Notes under the pieces: model-generated
The model's database searches: none
What the model saw: the letters and a program-made list of their open reading frames with translations, nothing else
Told to the model about the DNA's origin: nothing
Translations under genes and position numbers: made by a program
Source: Leucaena leucocephala
Lineage: Eukaryota > Streptophyta > Magnoliopsida > Fabales > Fabaceae
Direction: 5' to 3'
Assembly (NCBI GenBank): GCA_037074615.1
Contig: CM073518.1
Coordinates: 2,604,001 to 2,668,000 of the forward strand
DNA: 64,000 nucleotides
Shown: in pieces, positions 47,240 through 59,348 of the stretch
How the letters are laid out: the number at the start of each line of letters is the position of its first letter
How positions within the stretch are numbered: the first letter of the stretch is position 1

Positions 47240-50200
47240 ATGGCTTCAACTAAGTCTCCAATAGTTTCTGAGATGGTTCCAATAGTCACTAAGATTACTG
47301 AATACAAATTGACTTGAAAAAATTATCTCGATTGGAGTAAATCTATTCGTATTTATTTTCGGAGTATTGAGAAGGAAGATCACTTGACCGATAACCCACC
47401 AGAAGAGCAAGATTCCTCTCGCAAGTCATGGTTAAGGGATGATGCACGACTTCTCCTACAAATTCATAATTCTATTGACAGTGAGATCATGCCCTCTATT
47501 ACTAACTGTGAATTTGTTAAGGAACTAATGGACTATTTGGCATTCTTATACTCAGACAAGAATAATATTTTTCGTATATATGAGGTCTGCAGATCCTTCC
47601 ATCGCGCCGAGATGCCGGATGATCGTCCTCTCACCGCCTTCTTTATGGACTTCAAAGGAACGTATGAAGAACTCAATGCTCTCATGCCTATTTCTGATGA
47701 GAGGAAGGTTAATGTGTCTCACCGAGAGCAGATGGCTACCATGAGTTTTCTTACTTCACTTCCATCTCGTTATGCGGCTGCTCAGTCTCAAATTTTATCT
47801 GGAGCTCATCTCCCCTCTCTTGAAGAAGCCTTCTCTCGTGTGTTGAGAATCGAACAAATCTCTTCACCAGCCCCTATTGTGCATACTAGCGCATTACTCA
47901 GCAGTGGTCAGAATAATGCTCGGGGGCCACCTAATTATCGTGGTTCTACACCAAGGGGTTCTGCTCAGGAGTCGAAAGGCGTGATCTGTTACTACTGTAA
48001 GGAGCCAGGTCATACGAAACGTACGTGCCATAAACTTCAGAACAAACAGAATCGACAAAATTCTGCACATGTGGTCACAACATCCAATGACACGGTTACC
48101 ATTTCTGCTACTGAATATGCTCAATTAAAGTCTAGCAATCCCCCTGCTAGTGCTGCTATTGCAACAGGTAATGAGGCTACTGCCCTTGTCTCTTCTTTCT
48201 CCAAATGGATCATAGACTCTGGTGCTACTGACCACATGACAGGTAACCGCTATCTCTTCTCTACTTACAATTCTTATGCCAACCCTTCTAACATCACTAT
48301 TGCGGACGGTTCCCAATCTCGTGTTCTTGGTTCTGGCACTGTTAAACCTACCTCCTTTATTCATTTGGACTCTGTACTCAATGTTCCTAAATTTGCTTTT
48401 AATCTTTTGTCCCCTAGTAAACTTACTCGTCAATTAAACTGTCGCGTCTCACTTTTCCCTGACCATTGCTTGATACAGGATCTTTTGACGAAGAAGATTA
48501 TTGGTAGAGGTTACGAATCTGGCGGTCACTACTTCCTTGCTGATCAGGATTGCATGCGGTAGCTTGTGTTGGTGGTGTCACTCCTTTTGAGGCACATTGT
48601 CGTTTGGGTCATTTATCTTTATCGTCTTTGAAAAAGGTTTATCCTCAGTTTTAACATTTGTCGTCCTTAGATTGTGAGTCATGTCAGTTTGCTAAACATC
48701 ATCGCCTTCCTTTAGTTTCTCGAGTCAATAAACGTGCTTCGTCTCCTTTTGAGTTAGTGCACTCTGATGTTTGGGGTCCGTGTCCAGTTGCGTCTAAAGC
48801 TAGTTTCAAGTACTTTGTTACATTTGTTGATGATTATTCCCCATTCCACTTGGTTATATCTAATGCAAAATCGTTCTGAATTGTTCTCTCACTTTTGCGC
48901 CTTTACTGCTGAAATTAAAAATCAATTCAATACTTCTATTCATACTTTGCGCAGTGATAACGTTAAAGAATACTTTTCTGCATCCTTTTGCTCTTTCATG
49001 CTTCAAAATGGTATTCTACATCAATCTTCTTGTGTGGATACACCGGCTCAGAATGGTGTTGCTGAAAGAAAAAATCGTCACTTATTAGAAGTAGCCCGTG
49101 CCCTTATGTTTCAAATGCAGGTTCCAAAACTTTTTTGGGCCGACGCGGTCTCCACTGCTTGCTTTCTCATCAATCGTATGCCGTCCTCTGTTCTTGATGG
49201 TCACATTCCCTACACTACTCTCTTTCCTTCTAAACCTTTGTTTCCAATTGACCCTAAGATTTTTGGATGTGTGTGTTTTGTTTGAGATGTGCGTCCAAAT
49301 ATCTCTAAATTAGATCCCAAGTCCCTCAAGTGTGTCTTCCTTGGCTATTCCCGTGTGCAGAAAGGTTATAGGTGTTTCTCTCCGTCTCTTAATCGTTATC
49401 TGGTGTCTGCTGATGTTACTTTTCAGGAATCTCTTGCTTATTTTGCCTCTACCAATTCAGCTTCCCCTCCTCCACCCGTGGAGGAAGATACTCTTCTGGT
49501 ATACTCTGTCCTTCCTTCATCATCACCGGCCCCAGCTCCCGCACTGGCACCTGGTCAACCACCTTTGTCTCGGGTCTACACCAGACGTTTAAAGGAAACT
49601 ACTCCTGCTCTTACGCTAGATTCGGCCCTACCACTGTCTACTTCCTCATCAGATCCTGCAGAACGCACTACTCATCCTGAGTCTGGCCCGGTTCCTCCTT
49701 CTGAGACACCTTCTGTTCCTGATCCAGATCCCTCCCTTGATCTGCCTATTGCCCTTCGCAAAGGTAAACGCACTTGCACATATCCTATTTCGTCTTTTGT
49801 TTCATATAACCACCTATCCTCTGCTTCTCATGCCTTTGTTACGTCTTTAGACACTATTTCCGTACCTCATTCACTACCTGAGGCCTTGTCCCACCCGGGT
49901 TGGCGTACTTCTATGGAAGAAGAGATGGCGGCCCTTGATCGTGCGGGTACGTGGTCCTTAGTTGATTTACCGGCCGGAAAGAAAGCCATTGGGTGTAAAT
50001 GGGTGTTGACCCCTAAAACTAAGGCTGATGGCTCCCTAGAACGCCTTAAAGCTCGTCTTGTTGCTAAAGGTTATGCTCAGCAGTATGGTGTTGACTACTC
50101 TGAGACTTTTTCTCCCGTGGCCAAACTCTCCTCGGTTCGTCTCTTTATTTCTCTGGCCGCTACTTATGGTTGGTATCTCTCTCAGCTGGATATCAAAAAT

Positions 50201-51436
50201 GCCTTCTTACATGGTGATCTTCTAGAAGACGTGTATATGGAGCAACCACCTGGTTTTGTTGCTCAGGGGGAGCATGGTAAAGTATATCGGCTTAAGAGAT
50301 CTTTATACAGCTTAAAGCAAAGCCCTCGAGCATGGTTTGACAGATTTAGTACTGTTGTGAAGGACTTTGGCTTATGTTAGAGTAAGTGTGATCATTCAGT
50401 GTTCTATCAGCGAACAAGTGCTAGCATGATTCTACTAGTTGTGTATGTCGATGACATTGTGATTACAGGGAGTGATACCTCAGGGATCTCATCACTCAAG
50501 TCATTCCTTAACTCCCATTTTCAGACGAAGGATTTGGGTTCACTAAAATATTTTTTGGGAATTGAAGTTTTGAGAAGAAGGAAGGGCATCTTATTGACTC
50601 AGAGAAAATATGTTCTCGATATGCTAAAAGAAACTGGTAAACTTGGAGCTGCCCCAACTAGCTTTCCTATGGTTTATAATCCGCTGCTTGATGCTGATGG
50701 TAGTATACAATATGAAAATCCCATTGAAGCTGCTAAGAGCAAGCCATTTGAGAACCCAGAGAGGTACAGAAGATTAATTGGAAAATTGAACTATCTAACA
50801 GTTACCCGCCCTGATATTACTTATCCAGTAAGTGTTCTTAGCCAATTTATGGTCTCTCCAACTGTTCGACAGTGGGAAGCCTTGGAACATGTGCTACACT
50901 ATCTGAAGGGATCTCCAAGTCGTGGGATATTGTACAAGAGTCATGGACATATAGATATTGAGTGCTTTTGTGATGCTGATCATGGTGGATCAAAGGCCAC
51001 AAGACGGTCTACTACCGGTTACTGTGTCTTTGTAGGCGGGAACTTGGTATCTTGGAGAAGCAAGAAACAAAATGTAGTGTCACGGTCGAGTGCAGAAGCA
51101 GAATATAGAGCCATGGCACAGTCTGTATGTGAGATAGTCTGGATATATCAGTTGATGACGGAGATTGGCATTCAAACCTCATTACCAGCAAAATTGTGGT
51201 GTGATAATAAAGCGGCTCTACACATAGCTTCTAATTCGGTATTCCATGAACGCACGAAACATATTGAGATTGACTGTCACTTCATTCGAGACAAGCTCAA
51301 GGAAAATTTCATCTCTACAGGACATGTTCGATCTAGTGATCAACTAGGCGATCTCCTCACCAAAGCTCTTAATGGGGTTCGGATTGAATATCTTTGTAAC
51401 AAGTTGGGCATGATTGACATCTATGCTCCAACTTGA
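47240..51436 (+). pseudogene. Copia gag-pol polyprotein, interrupted
   Basis: The frame opens at ATG 47240 (MASTKSP). Gag runs to about 48050 and includes a CCHC knuckle (CYYCKEPGHTKRTCH, about 47989-48033). Protease has the motif IIDSGATDHMTG (about 48209). The integrase zinc-finger and core region lies at about 48590-49280 (for example PAQNGVAERKNRHLLE). Reverse transcriptase includes QLDIKNAFLHGDL and the catalytic VVYVDDIV (about 50439), and RNase H follows (CDADHGGSKATRRSTTG; SSAEAEYRAM; LWCDNKAA). Breaks: stops at 47315-47317, 48652-48654, 49283-49285 and 50378-50380, and frame shifts near 48555 and 48840. The last segment, 50399-51436, is open throughout. Confidence 0.92.
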
Positions 51437-51443
51437 GGGGGAG
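51435..51443 (+). other. Polypurine tract
   Basis: GAGGGGGAG lies directly before the 3' LTR, where plus-strand DNA synthesis starts in LTR elements. Confidence 0.85.
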
Positions 51444-51653
51444 TGTAGAGATATTATAGTGATATTATAATATATGTAATATTCCGTAATTAGTACAGAG
51501 GATACGATATGATACTGATATGATATTGTATTATTAATGTCTAGGATATATCATTAATGTCTAGGATTACCCATTGTTTATATAAATACCTATTTAGCAT
51601 ATCAATGAATAATATGGAATATCTTTCACATCTCTTTTCTCCCAGAAACAACA
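51444..51653 (+). repeat. 3' LTR of the Copia element (210 bp)
   Basis: Same TG...CA boundaries and length as the 5' LTR, with five substitutions and no length change. Confidence 0.95.
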
Positions 51654-51658
51654 GTAAT
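51654..51658 (+). repeat. Copia target-site duplication, right (GTAAT)
   Basis: Directly follows the 3' LTR and matches 46437-46441. Confidence 0.92.
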
Positions 51659-52029
51659 TTAGTCTTTAAATTTATAGAAGACTATTTATAACTCTACTAA
51701 TAATATTTATAATTTCTATAATAATATTTATAATTATATATAAAAATTTATAAATAATAGATTCATCCTCTCTCTCTCTCTGTTTTTTAAAATTTAGAAG
51801 GCTTTTTTATGTTTTTGAATTTCAAAAACCCTTTTATTGTCTTTTTCCCTAATTTCTTCCACTTTCCGGTTTCCAGCCACAGTTCCGACCTGAAGGAGTG
51901 CGGAACTTTTTCTCTCGGTTGATCATCCCGGGGCCCCGGGCGATCTAGATCAATTAAGTTATCGCTCCCTTCATTATGCCAAACTCCTAGTATGATTCGT
52001 TGATCTAATAATTTTTTTTTTCCATTCTT

Positions 52030-55000
52030 ATGGCGACAACAAACCTTTTCTTGTACGATCACCTAAGCCACTCTCATAAAGCCGCCTTTGCTGGGGTTTT
52101 CGTGATTCTGTTGCCGATTTTTGTTCCCAATCTGTTCGGTCCTTTAGGTGGCGCATCGCCTTCAATGTTCTCTGTAAGTGTCTATATTCCATTTCGCTCA
52201 GTTTGATTAACTGAGTCGTGATTGACATGGGAATCAGTGGTGGATGAATCGTGGAGGATGCTTTTGTCAGAGATTGCACTTGCGTGAGAGCCCAAAAAGA
52301 AAGCTTGAATGAAACTCTTGGGCCCACGTAATTCGGTTTATCTGGATACAAATCCACTTTTGGGGAGTAATTGCCATTCATCAGTACAGCTGCTGCTAAT
52401 AAAAAATAAAAATCATTTTTTTTTTCAGAAAAGAAAAATCTGGCCGATTTCAGTTAAATGTTTGCCGCCAAGACTTATCTTTATAGGTAGGGTTCTTGGC
52501 CGTATAGATGAGGATAATTTAAGTTTTTATGATCTTCCTACACTTCTGCTGTTCTCCTTCTTGTGTGTGGGTATAAAGACCTAATTCTTTTAGTTGCCAT
52601 TCTCAGATTCTGTGAAACTTGTCCTTACAAGAATGTGCAGATAATTTTCTTATATGACTATTTTATTTATTTTCAGCGTATATATTAGTTTCTGAGATCT
52701 GGCCATTGTATTGCAGGAGTGGAATGCTCCAAAACCGATGCATGAAGCTCTATTAGAGGGTGCTTTGCAGCTCCAAATTGTGGGTAAACATTAACTTGGC
52801 AGTCCCCTTGCGGGGGAAATATGCTGAGCATCTCATTATAAATTGTATTTCCTTTCCTGATTTTCTCCTTTTTCCCGATTCCAGTCCGTTGATCAACAAA
52901 TCAGCCTCTGGTCTCCATTGGCCAACCAAGGATGGAAACCCTGTAGCGAGTCTCCGAAATTACCTTGTAAGTTCAAATAGTGAACTGAATTACATGAACC
53001 TCAGTTTTTCTAACAATAATTCATGTGGTGAATATATCTACTGAATTGGCGATTGTATTATCTTTCAATAGGGTTGCTTTTTTACTTGTTCACTTCTTAA
53101 CTTCCCGCAGCAAAACCTGAAAAGTCTCCGGGTTATATCCAGGTTTTCCTTGATGGAGGGCTGAACCAGCAGAAGATGGGGGTATGTATCTGTTGCAAGG
53201 ATGTGATTTAATCATAATGATATAGTATGTCTATAAGGATAAGTAGTTTTTCTTTTCTCTTTTTAGTTGTTATTGTGATTTAGATATCTGCTTTAGCAGT
53301 TGATCACCCAGCTAATGTCCTCCCATCGATGTTCATTTTAAAAGATATGTGATGCTGTTGCTGTTGCTAAAATATTGAATGCGACACTGGTGATCCCTCA
53401 TTTTGAAGTGAATCCTGTTTGGCAAGATTCAAGGTATTTCTTTGGTTTGCTATTGTTGCAACTTTTTTATTCTTATTGAAAATTAGCCATTTCTCTGAAA
53501 TTGTCATGTTTCTACAGTTCATTTGCAGAAATATTTGACGTGGACCACTTCATTAATGCCCTCCGTGATGATATTACTATAGTGAAGGAGCTTCCCAGCG
53601 ACTATTCTTGGAGCACAAGGGAGTATTATGCCACAGGCATAAGGGATACCAGGATCAAAACGGCTCCAGTTCATGCTACCGCTGACTGGTATAAAGAAAA
53701 TGTCTTGCCTGTACTTGAGAGGTATGTAAACTAACTGAATGTATTCTTTAAATAGTCATATGAAAAAAAAATTTCTGTTGTAAATATTTTCTGGGACAAG
53801 CTTATAATTTTGTTGCCACTTGCTATCCAACTATCTCTCTTACCTTGATCACCACTCACTACTTCCATCATCCAAGAATATCTCATATCCTGATGGTAGC
53901 TGATAACTTCATATGAATTCACAGCCAAGCAAAAACTGTGTCAAATGCCCACAATTGACGGGCAAGTCTTATTCATTGGTCCTAACAGTTGTTATACAAT
54001 GCCACTAACTGTTACTAATTAGTATATCTAACATCAGAAAATTTCATGAAGGGATATAAGTATAGTGGGTGTTTGGATTGACCCAAAACCATGGTTTTAA
54101 AAATGCTTTTTGCTCAAACCATGGTTTGGGGAAAAAAATATCCAAACACCCTCCAAAACTCCATAAGTGCTTATGGATCAAAAGCTAGTTCAAACCTAGG
54201 TTTCGGATAAGTTGATGGGAATAGATTTTAGGTGGGGAAAAGAGTTCATGGATTGTCTAATTGCCATTTTCCCTCTATCTTTTTCCCACTCTCTCTCCTC
54301 CCTTTGCTGACACCCCTCTTCTCCTCCCTCTTCTCTCGTCGTTGGAGATCTGCACAGGGATGCCGATGCCTGTTCTCCTACCTATTCTCTCTCTCCTCTT
54401 TGCCGACACTCACTCGCCGTCGTCCCTTTCTCGCTGCCGTTGCTCACTTGCCGTTGCCATCTGCTGACATTTACTCGCTAGATCTCGTCTTCGTCATCTC
54501 CTCTGTCTAGATCTATTTGCTTTCGCTTCTTCTTCTTCTTCTCGTCGTCGGCTTTTTCTGATCTCGCAACTGGAGGTGGAGAGTGCTGATGAATGGAGGA
54601 GGTGGCGACTGTGGAGGGGACTGGAGGTGATGGAATGGAGGAAAGGGTTGGAGGTGGTCGGAGCAGTAGTGTCGATGTCGTTGTGGGAGAACAGTCGTCG
54701 GAGAAGCTGATGTTGATGATGAACAGTAACATATGTTTATTTATTTATTTATTTATTTTTTCACCTTATACCTTTTCTGATAATTTACCAATCACAAAAA
54801 GTCATTCCGGTAATAACTGTCTAAACACTTATTTCTTTAGAATCATTTTTTTCCCAAAAGCTCTTCTCCATAATTACTTTTAAATCACCTTTTCTTTTTA
54901 AGCTCTTCTCCAAAAGCCAATCTAAATGGGCCCATAATATAAATCATATTCGGGCTGGTGATATATGGTGCAGATTTGAGATTTTTGGTATATATTCTGT

Positions 55001-56953
55001 TCTTCCTGAAATTATCTGTGATAACAAAAGTATTTTATGAGATCACAAATAACTGTCAGCTTTTAGGGACTATCTTTTCAAAAACACATTTTTAGGTATT
55101 CTTAAACATGAACTTGATGATGTTGATCTTTCATTGACACAGTTATGGAATTGCTGCTATTGCACCATTCTCTCACCGTTTGACTTTTAACAACTTGCCA
55201 CCAGACATCCAGCGTCTTCGTTGTATGGTCAACTTTGAAGCTTTGGGTTTTGTTCCTCATATCAGGGAATTAGGAGAGACAATTGTTCGTCGTCTCCACC
55301 AAAATCCTAGCATAAACGAAGTAGCAGGGAATGGGTATATGCTGGAGGGGGCTAAAAAATCTGGAAATCAGCAAACTGGGAAGTTCGTTGTGTTGCATCT
55401 GCGTTTTGACAAAGTATGGTCCTTATTCATGTTGATAGTGTGTTGCTGTTTTTATTTGAATGGTGATCCATTACTAATGTTGGCAAAGAAACATATATAA
55501 AAAACGGTGATCTTGATATATGCTTCTGTAGTTGGTGAGGCAACTGTTACAAGTTTCTATAGGACAAAATAGGTTATTATGTTGTGAAGATCTTTACAGT
55601 ATAAAATAAAATGTAATGGAACAGTGCTTTCATGTTGAATTCTTGATTTAGCCCTGTAGTATATCTTATCTGTGTAAAATCTCTTGACAGGCTTGTTCCT
55701 GTCAAGCCCCGTAATGATTACATCTTTATTTTTTGGTAAAATAATGATGATTACATCTTTGATTTCAATACAGGATATGGCTGCTCATTCGGCCTGTGAC
55801 TTTGGGGGTGGAAAAGCTGAAAGACTCGCTCTTGCTAAATATCGGCAGGTGATTTGGCAAGGAAGGGTGTCAAAATCTCAATTTAGCGATGAAGAGTTGA
55901 GAAACCAGGGCCGTTGCCCACTTACTCCTGAAGAAATAGGATTGCTCTTGGCAGCTTTGGGGTTCAACAACGAAACGCGGCTTTATCTTGCATCCCATAA
56001 GGTTCAGTTACAGCAAATAATTGGTAGCATGTGATTATTGTGTGGCAACAAATATTTTAGGGGACTTGCCATTGGGGAATTCACGAACAGTTTTTGCAAC
56101 AAATGGTAGATTGATCCAATATATGGTTAACTCATTAACCACTCCGAAAACTTTTGGCAACCACTTGTTTAGTTTTGCAAACTGAATGTATATAATTTTT
56201 TCTTCTCTTGAACTCATAAATTTGGTTTCTCCAGTGTGGTCTTTGGTACTTAGGAATTTTAATTTCGGAAGTGGAATATTATTTATAAGATGTTTGGATA
56301 TAATGAATATGAGAAATTTGAACATGGCATTGTGTGCTTTCAATTAGGGCCTGAGAGATTGGATTTGATGATATTCTTTCAGGTTTATGGTGGCAAAGCT
56401 AGGATAGCCACTTTAAGCAAATTATTTCCTCTAATGGAAGATAAGAAGAGCCTAGCCTTGGCGGATGAACGCTCCAAGGTTGAAGGCAAGGCATCTTTGT
56501 TAGCTGCTGTTGATTATTATGTGAGCATGCACAGTGATATCTTCATCTCTGCTTCCCCAGGCAACATGCACAATGCTCTGGTAATAATCATCATCAAGTA
56601 CTCCATTTCAAACTGCACTCTTCCTCCTATTTAACTCGAGAAGATCTTGAAATTGGTTTTGTTATTGTTTTGTATTAGTGCATGTAGTGAAGCACATGTC
56701 TAAAAATTTAACGATTTTTACCAAATATCTGTTGGATCTCTAGGTGGGACATCGAGCTTATTTGAATCTCAAGACTATCAGACCAAACATGGCACTGCTG
56801 GGTCAGCTATTTCAGAATAAAAGCATGGACTGGTTAGGATTTCAACGTGCAGTTCTGGATGGGCATAAGAACAGACAAGGGCTTATTAGATTAAGGAAGG
56901 AGACTCAATCAATTTATACTTATCCTGCTCCTGATTGCATGTGTAGGGCTTGA
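52030..56953 (+). CDS. Plant O-fucosyltransferase-like protein (GT106-type), ten exons
   Basis: Ten in-frame exons give about 520 residues; exon 1 is 52030-52173 and the last ends at 56953. A short cytosolic N terminus is followed by a hydrophobic anchor (AAFAGVFVILLPIFVP, about 19-34), indicating a type II Golgi membrane protein. The lumenal part has the family landmarks GYIQVFLDGGLNQQKMG, ICDAVAVAKILNATLVIP, FVVLHLRFDKDMAAHSACDF (the conserved H-x-R-F site), FISASPGNMHNAL and GHRAYLNLKTIRPN, with the C-terminal signature SIYTYPAPDCMC. In plants this family includes pectin rhamnosyltransferases and mannan-synthesis proteins as well as putative O-fucosyltransferases, so the donor and acceptor cannot be fixed from sequence. 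Intron 6 (about 53723-55141) carries a MITE. Confidence 0.88.
54066..54935. mobile_element. MITE copy 3 in an intron, reverse orientation, with unusual interior
   Basis: The ends are inverted (GTGGGTGTTTGGATTG at the left; the reverse complement of the right end reads TGGGCCCATTTAGATTGG). On the minus strand it shares AGAAGAGCTTTTGGGAAAA, AAGTGTTTAGACAGTTATT and AAAACCATGGTTTTGGGTCA with copies 1 and 2. Its centre (about 54290-54720) is GC-richer and holds short open frames that do not occur in the other copies. It lies wholly within intron 6 of the O-fucosyltransferase-like gene and does not touch splice sites. Confidence 0.68.
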
Positions 56954-57920
56954 CGGAAGCTAGTTTACTTCTAGCACTTGTATATTAATCCATAGTACTG
57001 TGTTCACGATTTATATACCACCCTGAGGTTTTGACCAACTATCGCAGAAGATTCAAGATCAAAGTAAGATTTATTTTTATTGTTATCTTGAGTAAACCGT
57101 TAATTAACAGCATAAATAGACGGGGTTGACTATTTCATCATACACATAATTGTGTTTCAGGTTGAGAAGGTAATGTATGAACTTGAATCCTCTATGATAT
57201 CAGAAAGATGCAGGGAGAATACAGGATGTAGATTTAAATATATTGATTATTTTAAAATGAAAATAAAAATATATTTAATTTTCATAAAAAAGTTTGTAAT
57301 ATGCTAGGTTGACTAACTTCTTTCTTTGTTAACCAACTTTGGGGCTGTGATTTTTGGGTGTAAGTGGATGCTAACATGATGACATTGATAAACTTTTACA
57401 AGTAATCAAATGATGACGCATTAAAATATTCAGATGCTCATAACGTTATACTCTCTCCCTTTTGCACTTTCAGGGATGTTCGAGAAATTGAAATATTTGC
57501 CCGCTTTGTTTCAATTAATTAAATCAATAAATAGTCCCTTTGGGACATCCGACAGAATTAAATTATTTATTTGGTTAAGATAAATAATTAATAAATTAGC
57601 ATTATAAGCTCTGACACTGGGCCGTCGTTGATACCTCAAAATTTTCAGTCTCATTTGATTAAAAAATACTAACTGAGATATGTGATTATTTAGAGCGTGT
57701 TCGAACCTTGAGAAGTTCTACTTTATTATGGTTCTAGTCGCGGCATTTGGAGAGGCATTTTAGCTCCTGGGTGTTTAGGTTTACATTTGAGGGTAATAGA
57801 CGACTAACCCTACCCGACATTAGTATCGCCTACGAGGAAGGGAGATTTCACCATGCCCTTAGATCGTGGGTGAGCCCAACCTTTTTTCAAAAATTTTTAT
57901 AACAAAAAAAAAACTAACAA
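56954..57920. other. Intergenic region
   Basis: 3' flank of the O-fucosyltransferase-like gene, then AT-rich DNA. A GC-richer segment at about 57690-57885 looks like an old repeat, but I cannot set its ends. Confidence 0.4.
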
Positions 57921-58103
57921 AGTTGGGCACAACTAATAGATAGCTGAATTCCTTAAATATGATGTCATGAGTTCAAATTATGCTGTGTGTATGAAAAAAG
58001 GCTTTATTGGGATAGAAAAAATTCACTTAGATGATCTCTACGCTTCGGAGGGATTAATCTTTAAGTTATCGACTAAGGGATACTACTTGATTTCTAAAAA
58101 AAA
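57921..58103 (+). mobile_element. Probable tRNA-derived SINE (plus orientation)
   Basis: About 183 bp starting AGTTGGGCACAACTAATAGA, with a B-box-like GAGTTCAAATT (57969-57979), the block GATGATCTCTACGCTTCGGA, and a terminal A-run. The layout resembles plant tRNA-derived SINEs. I could not find a convincing target duplication, so confidence is moderate. Confidence 0.5.
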
Positions 58104-59048
58104 TGTTTATTAATATGATTTGATATCAATTTTTATTTGAGAATATTGATGGCTTTGATGTGGGAATTGGATCATGATCCCTCAATGTTTGTTTGGTTAA
58201 TTTTTTTAATTCATAGTTTCTTTCCACAAGGAATCGCAATTCTTATATCTGCATGAATGCCAATCAATATAAGAAAAATCTCAAAAAATACCCATTTAAA
58301 TTTTAAAATTCTAAATCAAGATTTTTTATAAAAGAAAAAATTGTAAATAGCTTTACAAGAGTAAATAGCTTATGAAATGTAATAAACGAAATTTTAAAAT
58401 TTAAATGGGTGTTTTTTGGGATTTTTTCATCAATATATCCACTTATATAAAACATAAAATTTATAGAAAATAATACTAGTACTATTTAAGTCCTTCAGCA
58501 AAATTCTTAGACAAATATGTTTTCTTCACAAAATTCAATCTTTTGCCCAAAAATAGGAAGAACATTTACGACGACCCTGACTGATAATTTCCACCCAATT
58601 TCGTGAAGCTTTTGCAAAAACTAGATCATGACAAAAAAAAAAAACAGCGAGAGAGAGAACTAAGACCTTTCTTTTCATCTAAAGGGTATCTGTTTATTTA
58701 AATTAAATGAAACAACTTCTTAATGGAAATCATTTGCATTTCCATGTCGAACAATCAATTTGAAAAATTAGTTAAAAAAGGTGAAAATTTCTATCTATTA
58801 TTTCCTCCAATATTTTTTATAAATTTTAATCAACCACTTTAAATAAGTTAAAAAATGAGTTAATTAATTTTTTTCATCAAATATCAAAGAATTTTGGTTA
58901 ACTAGTTATAAAATTTTACCATTAATTAGAGATAATAAGCAGAAAAATTAATATTTTAAGCAAAATATTATATTATAAAAAATATAGAATAGTCTTATAA
59001 TAAGGATCGAAGATAATAATAATAATTTTTTATTTTTAAAATTTATGG
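58104..59048. other. Intergenic region with a small foldback
   Basis: AT-rich. A small inverted repeat of about 150 bp (about 58276-58428) pairs ACCCATTTAAATTTTAAAAT with its reverse complement ATTTTAAAATTTAAATGGGT; it may be a short MITE. Confidence 0.5.
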
Positions 59049-59348
59049 TTATATAGTACCTAATATCCTGTCTTATTTTTCATATGCGTCCAGTATACTA
59101 ATCTTATTTGTGATACAATTTTATTTATAATTTTTTTAATTTAGTATAATTTCTCGCATAATATTTTTAATTTGATACAATTTTATACATAATTTTATTT
59201 CTCAAGTACCAAGAATTGTATCAAATTAAAAATATTATAAGTAAAATTGTATTAAATTAAAAATTTTATGGATAAAATTATACTAAAAATAAGATTAGGA
59301 TACTAGATACATATGAGAAAAAAGATGAGTATATTAGGTATTATATAA
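59049..59348. mobile_element. Stem-loop MITE (300 bp, near full-length inverted repeat)
   Basis: The left end TTATATAGTACCTAATAT pairs with the right end, whose reverse complement reads TTATATAATACCTAATAT. The complementarity continues inward for at least 60 bp through AGTATACTAATCTTATTT-like sequence, and through ATTGTATCAAATTAAAAATA near the centre. The whole element could fold into a long hairpin and has no coding capacity. Superfamily is not assigned. Confidence 0.75.

Larger units (their letters stand above)
46442..51653 (+). mobile_element. Ty1/Copia LTR retrotransposon (5212 bp), full length but defective
   Basis: A complete element with matching 210-bp LTRs, a 5-bp target duplication (GTAAT), a primer-binding site and a polypurine tract, and gag, protease, integrase, reverse transcriptase and RNase H in the Copia order. 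The coding frame is interrupted, so it is not autonomous. It sits in the same orientation as the flanking SUMO-protease and O-fucosyltransferase genes, nested in a foldback repeat. I could not assign the Copia lineage from sequence alone. Confidence 0.95.
46183..51852. mobile_element. Foldback element, copy 2, split by the Copia insertion
   Basis: The left part (46183-46441) starts AGAAAAAAGACAAAAAAAAA and carries the same CAATCTGTCATTTATAAATT block and GAGTTATAAATACTATTG units as copy 1. The right part (51659-51852) has the opposite-orientation units and ends TTTTATTGTCTTTTTCCC. The two halves rejoin if the 5.2-kb retrotransposon and one GTAAT are removed. Copies 1 and 2 lie only about 70 bp apart. 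Confidence 0.72.

Noticed and set aside
47315..47317. Stop codon in Copia gag as programmed readthrough or frameshift signal
   Set aside because: It is one of four stops scattered through gag-pol, including within the integrase and reverse transcriptase regions, so decay is the simpler reading.
54232..54883. Short open frames inside the intronic MITE
   Set aside because: They lie wholly in a non-coding element and within an intron; low-complexity Ser/Leu- or Gly/Val-rich translations without domains.
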